Notes: generated by a model not told the origin, from the sequence alone. 64,000 nt of DNA from an uncultured Acetobacteraceae bacterium (GCA_903907955.1 CAIVPZ010000109.1:124001-188000); one strand, 5' to 3'; numbered from the stretch's first letter, positions 1 through 9,105 are shown. Numbers and translations: made by a program.

Positions 1-342
1 GCGGTTGAAGTCACTGAGCGGGTGATTGACAGGGCCCGGGTTCTCTCCACCTTTTCAACGAAGGTGCTGCGCCACGGGATCAGCGACTACCTGTTTTTCT
101 TCGCATCGGCGGCACCCACTCCCGAGGCGCGGGCGCTTGCGCGGCAATATCTGGGGCAGGGGCATGACATCAGCTTTCTTCCGGTCAAGGATTGGCTGGT
201 GAGTACCCTCGGGACGATTGGCCCGCGCTGCAGGGCTCAGCTCACGGTTAATTTTCTCGCTCAACTGAATTCGGCGGATGTGCCCGTCACGCTCAAACTC
301 GCCTGGAATGACCATATCCGGCGATTGCTCGAACCAGCGTGA
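1..342 (+). CDS. 3' end of an unrecognised gene (left-truncated)
   Basis: The frame is open from the first base and stops at TGA 340-342, so this is the C-terminal ~113 residues of a longer gene whose start lies outside the window. An internal GTG at 22 is not needed to explain it. The visible protein is soluble and mixed helix/strand, with an aromatic run (YLFFF) near residue 30 and no signal or membrane segment. The general look recalls C-terminal parts of some type II restriction enzymes of the SacI group, but I cannot point to a catalytic motif, so no function is assigned. It converges on the binding-protein gene at 527-1627, with 184 nt between the two stop codons. Confidence 0.5.
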   Translation, partial: AVEVTERVIDRARVLSTFSTKVLRHGISDYLFFFASAAPTPEARALARQYLGQGHDISFLPVKDWLVSTLGTIGPRCRAQLTVNFLAQLNSADVPVTLKLAWNDHIRRLLEPA

Positions 343-526
343 TTCCTGCTGCCGCCTGCGGCCGTGATCGTTGCTGAAGTCCCCAGCATGACCGGGCGAG
401 TCATATCCTGGCTCGGATACGGTCGCTGATTTTTCCAACGGTCCATCAGGCGAAGGCCAGGCGGCAGCAGCCTCCCGGTGACGACGCGCTCCACGCTGGG
501 CCGGATCCAGCGCGGAGCGCTGCCCC

Positions 527-1627
527 CTACATCTGTGCGTAGCTGCCCTTGTGCCAGATCCAGAGCACATAGCCCGCCCCGGTGACATCGCCCTTCCTGT
601 CGTAGGAGATCTTGCCCAGCACGGTGTCCCACGGGCCACCCGATTTCAGCACCGCCGACACCTTCTTCGGGTCGGAGCTGCCGGCCTTGCCGGCGGCCTC
701 GGCCCAGGCCTGGACGGCGGCGTAGGTGTAGAGCACGTAGCCCTCGGGATCGACGCCCTTGTCCTTGAATTCCTTCACCACCGCTGCCGCTGTCGGGCGC
801 AGGCGCGGGTCGGCGGCGAAGGTCATCAGGGTGCCTTCGCCGGTGTCGCCGGTGATCTGCCAGTATTCGTTGGTCTGCAGCGCATCGCCGCCCATGACGG
901 TCGGGTTCATGCCCTGCTGCTTGGCCTGGCGCATGATCAGCCCGATTTCGGTGTGGTAACCACCGATATAGATGAAGTCCACCCCGGCCTGCTTCAGGCG
1001 GCTCACCAGGGCGGAATAGTCCTTCTCACCCGGCGTATAGGGTGAGAACAGAACCTCGTGCACCCCGGCCTTGTTCATGGCCTTCCTGGTCTCTTCGGCA
1101 AGACCTTTGCCGTAGGCCGTGTTGTCGTGGAGAATGGCCACCTTGTGGTCGCGGTATCCCTTGGCGATGAAGGCACCGGCCACCGCGCCCTGCTGGTCGT
1201 CGCGCCCGCAGGTGCGGAAGGTGTTCCAGCTGCCCTCGTCGGTGAATTTCGGGTTGGTGGAGGCCGGGGTGATCTGCAGAATCCCCTCCTCGGCATACAC
1301 CTTGCTGGCCGGGATCGAACTGCCCGAGCAGTAATGGCCGGCGACGAACACCACCCCCTTGCTGGCGAACTGGTTGGCGACCGAAACCGCCTGCTTCGGG
1401 TCGCAGGCGTCGTCGCCGACATTGAGCACCAGCTTCTGGCCGAGCACGCCGCCATGGGCGTTGATGTCCGCCACCGCCTGTTCGGCGCCGGCCTGCAACT
1501 GGGCGCCGAAGCTCGCGTAGTTGCCGGTGATCGGACCGGCGACGCCGATCTGGATGTCTGCCCGCGCCGGCGCGAGCACGCCGAGAGCCAGCAAGGCGGT
1601 GCCGGCCAGCAGGGTGGTTCTGATCAT
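527..1627 (-). CDS. Branched-chain amino-acid ABC transporter substrate-binding protein (LivJ/LivK type)
   Basis: Periplasmic binding protein of the HAAT family (type 1 fold), 366 residues, a usual length. Residues 1-23 form a Sec signal peptide ending APARA, and the mature protein begins DIQIGVAGPITG, the typical first strand of Leu/Ile/Val receptors. The NYASFGAQLQAGAEQAVADIN segment and the later PSLTCGR-like region (FRTCGRDDQQG) fit the family. It should deliver a branched-chain amino acid, amide or related short ligand to an inner-membrane permease, but no livHMGF genes are beside it, so the ligand is unassigned and the gene is an orphan here. It is divergent from cstA across 253 nt. Confidence 0.9.
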   Translation of the reverse strand: MIRTTLLAGTALLALGVLAPARADIQIGVAGPITGNYASFGAQLQAGAEQAVADINAHGGVLGQKLVLNVGDDACDPKQAVSVANQFASKGVVFVAGHYCSGSSIPASKVYAEEGILQITPASTNPKFTDEGSWNTFRTCGRDDQQGAVAGAFIAKGYRDHKVAILHDNTAYGKGLAEETRKAMNKAGVHEVLFSPYTPGEKDYSALVSRLKQAGVDFIYIGGYHTEIGLIMRQAKQQGMNPTVMGGDALQTNEYWQITGDTGEGTLMTFAADPRLRPTAAAVVKEFKDKGVDPEGYVLYTYAAVQAWAEAAGKAGSSDPKKVSAVLKSGGPWDTVLGKISYDRKGDVTGAGYVLWIWHKGSYAQM

Positions 1628-1880
1628 GCTGTCAATCCGTCGCTGGATTTGATGGGTTCCGCCGCGCCGGGCGCGCGGCTGGGTTGCAGCCTAGGCGGTT
1701 CACGCGCCGGCGCAAAGCCCGGTCCGGCCCAGTCGGAATGATTTCCCGGCCCGCGGCGCGGGGCAGAACCGCGGCATCGGGCGTGCGCGCCAGTTTGTGG
1801 TTGCTGCCGTTCCCATCTTGCGATGACCGGGCGTTCGGGTGTGAACTGAAAATCATGCCGAATCTCTGTCGGGAGGAACA

Positions 1881-3971
1881 ATGATCTCAGCTGCCCGGGC
1901 GCCCGGAAACGGCGTCCTTTCCTGGCTGCTCTGGCTCGCGGTGGCCGGACTCGGCGCGGTTTCCCTCGGCACCGTGGCCCTGAGCCGGGGCGAACCGGTC
2001 AACGCCGTCTGGCTGGTCACCGCCGCGGTCTGCACCTACCTGGTGGCCTACCGCTTCTACAGCCTGTTCATCGCCCGTTCGGTGCTGCGCCTCGATCCGG
2101 CGCGCCCCACCCCGGCGGTGCTCCACAGCGACGGGCTGGACTACGTGCCGACCAATAAATGGGTGGTGTTCGGCCACCATTTCGCCGCCATCGCCGGCGC
2201 CGGGCCGCTGGTCGGGCCGGTGCTGGCCGCCCAGATGGGCTATCTGCCCGGCACGCTGTGGATTCTGGCCGGGGTGGTGTTCGCCGGCGCGGTGCAGGAC
2301 TGCATTGTCCTGTTCATCTCGGTGCGCCGCGATGCCCGCTCGCTCGGCGACATGATCCGCCTGGAGATGGGCAGCGTGCCCGGCGGGATCGCCCTGGTCG
2401 GCGTGCTGCTGATCATGATCATCCTGCTGGCGGTGCTGGCGCTGATCGTGGTCAAGGCGCTGGCGAACAGTCCGTGGGGCACCTTCACCGTGTTCGCCAC
2501 CATGCCGATCGCCATCCTGATGGGGCTGTACAGCCGCTTCCTGCGGCCCGGCCGCATCCTGGAGATGTCGGCGATCGGCTTCGTGCTGCTGATGGCCTCG
2601 ATCGTCTACGGCCAGACCGTGGCGCAGACGCCGGAACTGGCGGCGCTGTTCACCTACCGCGGCGAGACGCTGGCGCTGCTGCTGATCGGCTACGGCTTCG
2701 TCGCCTCGGTGCTGCCGGTGTGGCTGCTGCTGGCGCCGCGCGACTACCTGTCCACCTTCCTCAAGATCGGCACCATCTTTGCCCTGGCGATCGGCATCCT
2801 GGTGGTGGCCCCCACCCTGCACATGCCGGCGGTCAGCAGGTTCGTCGACGGCACCGGGCCGGTATTCGCCGGCCAGTTGTTTCCCTTCCTGTTCATCACC
2901 ATCGCCTGCGGCGCGGTGTCGGGCTTCCACGCGCTCATCTCCTCGGGCACCACGCCCAAGCTGATCGAGAACGAGGCGCAGATCCGCTTCATCGGCTACG
3001 GCGCGATGCTGATGGAAAGCTTCGTCGCCATCATGGCGCTGATCGCCGCCAGCGTGATCGAGCCGGGCGCCTATTTCGCCATGAACAGCCCGGCCGGCGT
3101 GATCGGCACCACCGCCGCCCAGGTGGCGCAGACCGTGTCCGGCTGGGGGTTCGTCATCACCCCGGACGCGCTGACCCAGCTTGCCCACGATGTCGGCGAG
3201 ACCACCATCCTCTCCCGCGCCGGCGGCGCGCCCACGCTGGCGGTCGGCATGGCGCATATCCTCTCCGGCGTGTTCGGCGGGCAGGCGCTGATGGCGTTCT
3301 GGTACCATTTCGCCATCCTGTTCGAGGCGCTGTTCATCCTCACCACGGTGGATGCCGGCACCCGCGTCGCCCGGTTCATGATCCAGGACCTGCTGGGCAC
3401 CGTGCTGCCGGGGATGCGGCATACCGAGTCGTGGGTGGCCAACCTGGTGGCGACCGCGCTGGCGGTGTCGGCCTGGGGCTATATCCTCTACCAGGGCGTG
3501 ATCGATCCGCTCGGCGGCATCAACACGCTGTGGCCGCTGTTCGGCATCTCCAACCAGATGCTGGCGGCGATCGCGCTGACGCTGTGCACCGTGGTGCTGT
3601 TCCGCATGAAGCGGCACGCCTATGCCTGGGTGACCATCGTTCCAACCACCTGGCTGGCGGTGTGCACGCTGACCGCCGGCTGGGAGAAGCTGTTCGACGC
3701 CAGGCCGGCGATCAGCTTCCTCGCGCACGCGCAGCGCTTCGGCGGCGCCCTGGCCGAAGGCCGCGTGCTGGCGCCGGCAAAGTCGCTGGCGGACATGCAG
3801 CGCGTGGTGACCAACGACTACGTGGACGCCAGCCTGTGTGCGGCGTTCATGGCGGTGGTGGTGTCGATGCTGGTCTACGGGCTGATCGGCATTGCGCGCG
3901 CCTACGGCAACCCGCTGGTGACGGCGAAGGAGGTGGGCGGTGATCTGCGCGCTGTGCAATCTGGCGCCTGA
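1881..3971 (+). CDS. cstA: Carbon starvation protein CstA-family transporter
   Basis: Polytopic inner-membrane protein of 696 residues, the normal size for CstA/BtsT, which import pyruvate and perhaps peptides. It contains many hydrophobic segments and the family signature around residues 85-115 (PTNKWVVFGHHFAAIAGAGPLVGP). A strong ribosome site GGGAGGA sits 6 nt before ATG 1881, which decides this start. The stop overlaps the small gene starting at GTG 3940 by 32 nt, the usual cstA-ybdD (btsT-yjiX) pairing. A 707-codon open frame lies antisense to almost the whole gene; it is a high-GC artefact. Confidence 0.95.
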   Translation: MISAARAPGNGVLSWLLWLAVAGLGAVSLGTVALSRGEPVNAVWLVTAAVCTYLVAYRFYSLFIARSVLRLDPARPTPAVLHSDGLDYVPTNKWVVFGHHFAAIAGAGPLVGPVLAAQMGYLPGTLWILAGVVFAGAVQDCIVLFISVRRDARSLGDMIRLEMGSVPGGIALVGVLLIMIILLAVLALIVVKALANSPWGTFTVFATMPIAILMGLYSRFLRPGRILEMSAIGFVLLMASIVYGQTVAQTPELAALFTYRGETLALLLIGYGFVASVLPVWLLLAPRDYLSTFLKIGTIFALAIGILVVAPTLHMPAVSRFVDGTGPVFAGQLFPFLFITIACGAVSGFHALISSGTTPKLIENEAQIRFIGYGAMLMESFVAIMALIAASVIEPGAYFAMNSPAGVIGTTAAQVAQTVSGWGFVITPDALTQLAHDVGETTILSRAGGAPTLAVGMAHILSGVFGGQALMAFWYHFAILFEALFILTTVDAGTRVARFMIQDLLGTVLPGMRHTESWVANLVATALAVSAWGYILYQGVIDPLGGINTLWPLFGISNQMLAAIALTLCTVVLFRMKRHAYAWVTIVPTTWLAVCTLTAGWEKLFDARPAISFLAHAQRFGGALAEGRVLAPAKSLADMQRVVTNDYVDASLCAAFMAVVVSMLVYGLIGIARAYGNPLVTAKEVGGDLRAVQSGA

Positions 3972-4161
3972 CCTCCGGCTGTTCGGGCGGCGGTTGAGGG
4001 AAACCGCCAACCTGATGGTGGGGCAGCCGGACTACGACACCTACGTGGCGCACCGGATGGCCACCCATCCGGACCAGCCGGTGATGACGCGGGAGGAATT
4101 CTTCCGCGACCGGCAGGCGCGGCGCTACGGGGCAGGAGGGGGCGGGCTGCGGTGCTGCTGA
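3940..4161 (+). CDS. YbdD/YjiX family small protein (DUF466) partner of CstA
   Basis: A 73-residue protein with the DUF466 pattern: a GQPDYDTYVAHRMATHPD core and an EEFFRDRQARRYG tail. In E. coli the homologues ybdD and yjiX follow cstA and btsT and are needed for full pyruvate uptake; the same role is inferred here. It starts at GTG 3940 inside the end of cstA (32-nt overlap), so translation is probably coupled. The C-terminus ends in a Gly run and CC. Confidence 0.88.
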   Translation: MICALCNLAPDLRLFGRRLRETANLMVGQPDYDTYVAHRMATHPDQPVMTREEFFRDRQARRYGAGGGGLRCC

Positions 4162-4286
4162 GGGGCAGTCAGGGCCCGAGCCCGAACAAACGAGTCGCAC
4201 GAAAAGACTCGCATGGGCCAATAATCCGCAACGATCGAATCCGGAAATGGTGATGACACCGGCGCGGCAGAATCCACCCTGGCGGA

Positions 4287-4580
4287 ATGATCGGGACCGC
4301 CGCCATCAAAGCTCGCTTCAGCGCGCTCTCGCCGCTTCTTGATGAACGCGAGCGGCGTCTGTTCGCGGCCAGTGAAGCGCGCGCCGCCGGGCATGGCGGC
4401 ATCGTCGCGGTCGCGCGCGCAACCGGGATTGCGCGCAGTACTATCGGTCGCGGGCTGGACGATCGCCGTCAGAGGCCCTGCAATCCAGTCAACGGGTATG
4501 CGGGCCGGGCGGTGGCGCAAAGCCGGCGACCGAGACCCAGCCACAGCTTTTGGAAACCCTGATTTCGGCCACACCGATGC
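4287..4580 (+). pseudogene. ISAzo13-family transposase remnant (N-terminal, frameshifted)
   Basis: The first ~58 codons encode a helical N-terminus (RFSALSPLLDERERRLFAAS, then GGIVAVARATGIARSTIGRG) characteristic of ISAzo13-like DDE transposases, including their HTH. The frame is then lost. A second matching piece, PATETQPQLLETLIS, appears near 4527-4573 in a different frame, so at least one indel separates them. Homology ends about 4580, and the catalytic DDE domain is absent. This is a dead fragment; assignment is by recall of the family pattern, without a search. Confidence 0.62.
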
Positions 4581-4720
4581 CGTTTACGCTGCCCGCCAGG
4601 CTATTCCTGCTGTCGCGTTCCGGCAAGAACCCCGAGCGCTTCGTCAGCAAGGCGCAAACGCCGCCCGAAAAGTCCACCGCCGCGTCAAGTATTCAGCAAA
4701 TTGTCTGAGTAAAAAACGGC

Positions 4721-4799
4721 GGGATCGAGGAGGGCATTTTTGCCGAATCACGTTCACATGATGATCGCTATTCCGCCGAAACACGATGTATCGCAAGTA
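4721..4799 (+). pseudogene. IS200-like (Y1/HUH) transposase fragment
   Basis: A short stretch encodes PNHVHMMIAIPPKHDVSQV, containing the HVH metal-binding pair and the following strand of Y1 single-strand transposases (IS200/IS605 TnpA and related REP-associated transposases). A few matching residues precede it in another frame. The reading frame ends abruptly at about 4799, exactly where a palindromic repeat begins, so the gene was probably broken by that element. No catalytic Tyr region survives. Confidence 0.58.
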
Positions 4800-4918
4800 A
4801 TGCCAGTCCGCGGAAAGAACCATTCACTCTGTCATGGCCGGGCTGGTCCCGGGCATGACGGGATGCAGCAGGTGAATTTGTTTGTGGACTCGTATAATTT
4901 GCTTTATTATATGAATAA
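4800..4918. repeat. Interspersed palindromic element, copy 1
   Basis: Nested inverted arms are visible: CCAGTCCGC near the left end against GTGGACTCG on the right, ATTCAC at 4822 against GTGAAT at 4871, and a core from GTCATGGCCGG (4831) to CCGGGCATGAC (ending 4859). The same core, spacer and outer arms recur at 46203-46300, where the core is a cleaner palindrome. Right of the arm both copies continue into a CGTATAAT/GGTATAAT motif. I read this as a small non-coding mobile element (MITE or REP-like). Its left edge coincides with the end of a Y1 transposase remnant. Confidence 0.7.
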
Positions 4919-5169
4919 GTATTATGCACTGGTCCAGTGATGTAAATAAAAGAGGCGAAATTTCTTCGGGCAGAGCTTCTGGGCGCGGGGGTATTTCGTA
5001 TCGACTGTTGGACGGGATGAAAGTTTTATACGGAACTAAATCTGGAACCAAGAGGAGGGTGGCCACCGTTTGGAGTAGTTGAATCCATGGCGCTAGCGGG
5101 CCACTTCAGTGACCTATTGGAACTGCGGTCGCGTCAGCGACCAGAACGGCCGCTTTGAGCGACCAAAAT

Positions 5170-5195
5170 ATTAAAAGCCCCGGCTTTGCCGCGGG
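5170..5195 (-). terminator. Possible rho-independent terminator of asnB
   Basis: On the minus strand, AAAGCC-GG-GGCTTT forms a 6-bp stem followed by TTAATATTTT, lying ~40 nt beyond the asnB stop. The loop is very short and the stem weak, so this is a tentative call. The remaining 4919-5234 region shows no gene that I can support. Confidence 0.35.
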
Positions 5196-5234
5196 ATATT
5201 TACCGTTCGCGCCGATGGGACAGCGCCCCGGATT

Positions 5235-6998
5235 CTATCCAGCGGCCAGCGTTTCGAACACATCCCCCACCGGCGGCAACCCCAGAATATGCGCCCGATG
5301 CCAAAGCGCATAAAACAGCAGGTGCCACGCTCCGGCCCCCTCGCGCCGCCCGCCGGCAGCCCGGAACAGCGCCGCCACCCGCGCCGGATCGGCAATTTCC
5401 GCCACCCCCGGTTGCGCCGCCACCAGCGGCCCCAGCCGTGCCCCCTGGCCGGCGATCCACGCCCCCACCGGCACGTTAAACCCCTGCTTGCGGGCAAACG
5501 GGTGTGCCGCCGCGCAATTTCGCGCCAGCCACTGCCGCAGCAGCCACTTGCCCATGCCGTGCCGCACCTTCAGCGCGTCCGGCAGCCGGAACGCCGCCGC
5601 CGCCACCCCCGGATCGAGGAACGGCGTGCGCCCCTCCACCGCATGCGCCATCAGGCAGCGATCCAGCTTCAGCAGCAGGTCATGCGGCAGCCAGTCCGCC
5701 ACGTCGGTTGCCTGCGCCACCGCCAGCCGGGTCCGCCCGGGCGTCGCGGCCCCCGCCTCGGCCGCCGCGATGCCGTCCCGCCACGCCATCGGAGGTGCGC
5801 GCAGCACTTCCAGCCGGTCGAGCGTGCCGCGCCCGCGCATCACCCGCCCGCCGCGCCACCACGGCCGCATGGCGCTGCGATAGCGCCCGTAGCCGGCGAA
5901 CATCTCGTCGCCGCCCTCGCCGGACAATACCACCTTCACCTCCTGCCGCGCCCGCCGCGCCAGGAACCAGGTGGGGATGATGGCGTAATCGGCCGCCGGG
6001 TCGTCCATGCAGGCGACGATTTCCGGCAGGTGCCGCCAGGTGTCGGCCTCGGTGACTTCGATCGTGCGGTGCCGGGCGCCGAGCGATTTCGCCACAAGCG
6101 CCGCCGCTTCCCGCTCGTCCGCCGCCTCCGGCACGTCGAACCCGGCGGTGTAGGCCAGCACCGGCTGGCTGTTCAGCCGCGCCATCATGGTCAGCACCGC
6201 GGCGCTGTCGATGCCGCCCGACAGGAACATGCCATACGGCACGTCGCTGCGCTGGTGCAGGTCCACGCTTTCTTCCAGCGCCCGGTCCAGCCGGGTCAGC
6301 GCCGCCTCCTCGTCGATCTCCTCCGGCCCGCCTTCGGGCAGGGCGGCGAGGCGGCGGCGCTCCAGCACCCGCCCTTCGGCGCACACCAGCGTCTCGCCCG
6401 GCAGCACCCGGCGGATGCCCTGGAAGATGGTGTCCGCGCCGGTGGTGAACTGGATCTGCAGCAATTCGTCGCGCGCCGCCGGACGCAGCACCCGCGGAAC
6501 GATGCCGGCTTCCAGCAGCGCCCGCGGCTCCGAGGCGAAGGCAAGCCCGGCCTCGGTCTGCGCGGTATACAGCGGCTTGATGCCGAACGGGTCGCGCGCC
6601 AGCGTTACCGTGCGGGCGGCGCGGTCGTGGATGGCGATGCCGTACATGCCGCGCAGCCGGTGCGCGAAGCCCGCGCCCTCGCGGCGCCAGAGATGCAGCG
6701 GCGGCTCGTTGTCGCTGTTGGTGGTGAACCGAATGCCCGGCAGTTCGCGCCGCAGTTCCAGGTAGTTGTAGATTTCGCCGTTGCCCACCAGCGCCGCCGA
6801 GCCGGCGAACAGCGGCTGATCGCCGCCGGCCAGGTCGATGATGGCCAGCCTTGTGTGCACCAGCGCGATGCGGCCGACCAGGGCGTGGCCGGAGCCGTCC
6901 GGGCCGCGATGCGCCAGCGCGTGCGCCAGCGCGTCCAGCACCGCGGCCTCGGGCGGAGCGGCGTCCGGCGCGGCCAGGATGCCGGCGATGCCGCACAT
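5235..6998 (-). CDS. asnB: Asparagine synthase (glutamine-hydrolysing)
   Basis: Converts aspartate, ATP and glutamine to asparagine. The start is fixed at ATG 6998 because processing must expose Cys2 (MCGIAG), the Ntn-hydrolase nucleophile; longer frames upstream would destroy this. The N-terminal glutaminase domain carries AHRGPDG (29-35) and GNGEIYNYLELR (73-84); the synthetase domain carries the pyrophosphate loop SGGIDS (260-265) and later SGEGGDEMFAGYGRYR. Length is 587 residues, normal for AsnB. The coding strand just before ATG is pyrimidine-rich, with no Shine-Dalgarno. Some paralogues make amidated cell-surface sugars rather than asparagine, and nothing nearby distinguishes the two. 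Confidence 0.9.
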   Translation of the reverse strand: MCGIAGILAAPDAAPPEAAVLDALAHALAHRGPDGSGHALVGRIALVHTRLAIIDLAGGDQPLFAGSAALVGNGEIYNYLELRRELPGIRFTTNSDNEPPLHLWRREGAGFAHRLRGMYGIAIHDRAARTVTLARDPFGIKPLYTAQTEAGLAFASEPRALLEAGIVPRVLRPAARDELLQIQFTTGADTIFQGIRRVLPGETLVCAEGRVLERRRLAALPEGGPEEIDEEAALTRLDRALEESVDLHQRSDVPYGMFLSGGIDSAAVLTMMARLNSQPVLAYTAGFDVPEAADEREAAALVAKSLGARHRTIEVTEADTWRHLPEIVACMDDPAADYAIIPTWFLARRARQEVKVVLSGEGGDEMFAGYGRYRSAMRPWWRGGRVMRGRGTLDRLEVLRAPPMAWRDGIAAAEAGAATPGRTRLAVAQATDVADWLPHDLLLKLDRCLMAHAVEGRTPFLDPGVAAAAFRLPDALKVRHGMGKWLLRQWLARNCAAAHPFARKQGFNVPVGAWIAGQGARLGPLVAAQPGVAEIADPARVAALFRAAGGRREGAGAWHLLFYALWHRAHILGLPPVGDVFETLAAG

Positions 6999-7054
6999 CA
7001 GAGGGGGGAGGAAAACATGCGACGGGGTGGATAGCACCCGCGGACCGGGTTGTC

Positions 7055-7131
7055 TTGCCGGGGCGCCGCCCCGGACCCCGGCAGGGGCTTTGCCCCTGCA
7101 CCCCACCAAGGGCCGGCGGCCCTTGGAACCC
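7055..7131. repeat. Modular palindromic repeat cluster A (asnB-mmcB gap)
   Basis: Three palindromes lie in tandem: GGGGCGCCGCCCC (7060-7072), GCAGGGGCTTTGCCCCTGC (7081-7099) and a 21-bp CCAAGGGCC...GGCCCTTGG unit (7106-7126). The same module types occur at 20192-20319, 41004-41046, 55612-55689 and 62880-62896, always at gene ends. Confidence 0.8.
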
Positions 7132-7134
7132 GAT

Positions 7135-7617
7135 CTATTCGGCGCGCAGGGCGCTGCGCAGGGCTGTCAGCGCACCCGGGTCTTCCAGCAGCGTCAGGCG
7201 GGTTGCCGCCAGCGTCGCGAACCGCTGCAACAGGCTGCGCCTGCGGCTGGCCGCCAGCGGATGCACCGGCGCCTCCCGCAACAGTTCGGCAGCGAGGCCG
7301 GCGGCCACGATCAGCCCCACTTCCGCCGGCAGCAATTCCTGCGGGAAGTCCAGATCCACGGCGAAATACAGCGCGTCGCAATAATCCCGGTATTCCGGCC
7401 ATTTCTGATCGGCGAGAAAATCGCGCGCGCCCGACTTCACCTCGATGCAGACAAACCGGCCGTCCGGGCGCAGCGCCAGGATGTCGGCCCGCCGCCCGTT
7501 CGGCAGCGACACCTCGTGCACCGGCGCCCAGCCCAGCAGCACGCACAACCGCGCCGCTGCCCGGCGCACCGCCAGCGTCCGTTCCGGAAATGAGACTGCA
7601 GCGGCATCGGACTCCAT
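7135..7617 (-). CDS. MmcB-family putative DNA repair protein
   Basis: A 160-residue protein whose core (LPNGRRADILALRPDGRFVCIEVKSGARDFLADQKWPEY) matches the MmcB family, a PD-(D/E)xK-like nuclease fold: D in RADILAL and E-x-K in CIEVKSG are the likely metal-site residues. The family is linked to the alphaproteobacterial SOS response through mitomycin C tolerance. ATG 7617 is chosen because GAGAGGG lies 6-12 nt before it and it starts 10 nt after the upstream SEC-C gene stops; the longer open frame into that gene is not coding. It probably shares a transcript with the SEC-C gene. Confidence 0.82.
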   Translation of the reverse strand: MESDAAAVSFPERTLAVRRAAARLCVLLGWAPVHEVSLPNGRRADILALRPDGRFVCIEVKSGARDFLADQKWPEYRDYCDALYFAVDLDFPQELLPAEVGLIVAAGLAAELLREAPVHPLAASRRRSLLQRFATLAATRLTLLEDPGALTALRSALRAE

Positions 7618-7627
7618 GGCGTCCCTC

Positions 7628-9073
7628 TCAGGACAGCACCCGGCCCGGCGCACCGCAGCATTGCTTGAATTTCTTGCCTGACCCGCACGGACAAACATCG
7701 TTGCGGCCCGTCTTGAGCGCGCGCTGCGGTGCGGGGGCGGCCTTGCGCGCCCGCCAGAACGCGGCGATGCCGGCAACCAGCTCCGGCAACTGCGCGACGA
7801 TGTCGGCCACCGCCTCGGGCGACAGCTCGGCCTCGTCGGTGTCCTCCGCAGATGCCGCGAGGCAGGCGATCGGGCCGACCAGCGCCGCGCCCTGCGGATC
7901 GCGGATCAGCTTCTGCCAGCCGCGTTCGCGGATCGCCATGCCCAGCATGAACCCATTGGCCCACTCGGACGCATCGTCCGACAGAGCGTCATCCAGCAGT
8001 GGCGGCCGGACCGGATAGCCCTGCTCGACCCGGGTCGCGATGGTGTTCCAGTGGCGCTCCAGCAGCGCGGTGACGAATTCCTCCTGCTCGGCGTCTTCGA
8101 ACGGCGGGTCGTCCAGCGACGTGCCCCAGATTTCCGGCAGGTATTCCGCCGGCGGCACCGGGTCCGGCCCGATCACCAGCGCGGTCATGAAGCCGTCGAG
8201 GCGCGGCACCGACATCGACTCAAGCAGGAAGTTTTCGCTGCCGACCAGATCATCCAGCCATTCGATCTCGGCATCATTCAGCCGCGTGCCGGCGGCCGGA
8301 TCGGCGTCGCCGTGCCCGGCTTGCGTGTCCCGGGCCAGCCAGGGCGGGGGTTCGGACAGGCAGACCGTGGCGTCGGTCAGCTGTTCGATCCGCCGGGCCG
8401 CGAAGCGGGCAGGGGCCTCGGGGTGGGCCTCGGCCTCGGCCAGCAGCGCCAGCCATTCGGCCTGGCCGGCCTCGCCGGTCAGCGGCAGGCGCCCGTTTTC
8501 CCAGCTCAGGCGCACCCGGCCGGCGCGATCGCCCAGGCCGAGCAGGCCGATGGCGCTCTGCCAGCCTTCCCAGGCGGGATCATCCGGCGGTGCCAGGTTC
8601 TCGGCGTCGAACCGGTCGATCAGGTCCACCAGGCGCTGGCGGTCGGCACGCCCCTCCCACACCAGCCGGGCCAGCACGTCGAACAGCGCCCAGCGGATGC
8701 TCGGGTCGGTGTCGCGGCTCTCCAGCGCGGTGAACAGCGGCGCCGCATCGCCGTCGAACAGCGACAGCGCGGCGCCGACGATGGTGTCGGCGTATTCCTC
8801 GCCCAGCAGCCGCTTGAGCTGCCATTCCTGCACGTCCAGCAGGTCCACCAGCGCCGGCCAGGCCGCGGGCGCGCCGGCGGCGGCGGCGGCATGCAGGCCG
8901 TAGCGGAGAAAATGCTCCTGCCACGGCAGCAGCATGACGCCGCGCCGGGCGCGGTCGGCCAGATCGACCAGGTCGGGCGCCAGCGCCGCGGCCTGCTGCA
9001 CCGCCGCCTGGAGCGCCGCCGCGGAGGGCGGCGCCTGCTTGCCGAGCGCCGCCCGGATCTCATCGAGGGTCAT
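7628..9073 (-). CDS. DUF1186/UPF0149 protein with C-terminal SEC-C zinc motif
   Basis: A 481-residue soluble protein. Residues ~1-270 are helical and repeat-like (DUF1186 type, HEAT-like pattern); ~270-440 match the UPF0149/YecA fold (LDGFMTALVIGPDPVPPAEYLP, EWANGFMLGM); residues ~457-476 are a SEC-C zinc finger (NDVCPCGSGKKFKQCC), found in SecA and many proteins that meet ribosomes or nucleic acid. Function is unknown. It lies 10 nt upstream of mmcB and 32 nt downstream of the pterin dehydratase gene, in one direction, so an operon is likely. Confidence 0.8.
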   Translation of the reverse strand: MTLDEIRAALGKQAPPSAAALQAAVQQAAALAPDLVDLADRARRGVMLLPWQEHFLRYGLHAAAAAGAPAAWPALVDLLDVQEWQLKRLLGEEYADTIVGAALSLFDGDAAPLFTALESRDTDPSIRWALFDVLARLVWEGRADRQRLVDLIDRFDAENLAPPDDPAWEGWQSAIGLLGLGDRAGRVRLSWENGRLPLTGEAGQAEWLALLAEAEAHPEAPARFAARRIEQLTDATVCLSEPPPWLARDTQAGHGDADPAAGTRLNDAEIEWLDDLVGSENFLLESMSVPRLDGFMTALVIGPDPVPPAEYLPEIWGTSLDDPPFEDAEQEEFVTALLERHWNTIATRVEQGYPVRPPLLDDALSDDASEWANGFMLGMAIRERGWQKLIRDPQGAALVGPIACLAASAEDTDEAELSPEAVADIVAQLPELVAGIAAFWRARKAAPAPQRALKTGRNDVCPCGSGKKFKQCCGAPGRVLS

Positions 9074-9105
9074 GCCGGCATCCTAATCCCCGGCGCCGCG
9101 CACCG

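Noticed and set aside
1887-4010. A 707-codon open frame antisense to cstA
   Set aside because: Runs through the third-position GC pattern of cstA; composition is His/Arg/Gly/Gln-rich without any motif. High-GC shadow.
4191-4211. CGAGTC / GACTCG inverted repeat after the ybdD-like gene
   Set aside because: Only six base pairs with a 9-nt loop and no T run; could be chance.
5289-7034. A 581-codon frame opposite asnB
   Set aside because: Low-complexity Arg/Gln/Pro-rich; asnB catalytic motifs are on the other strand.
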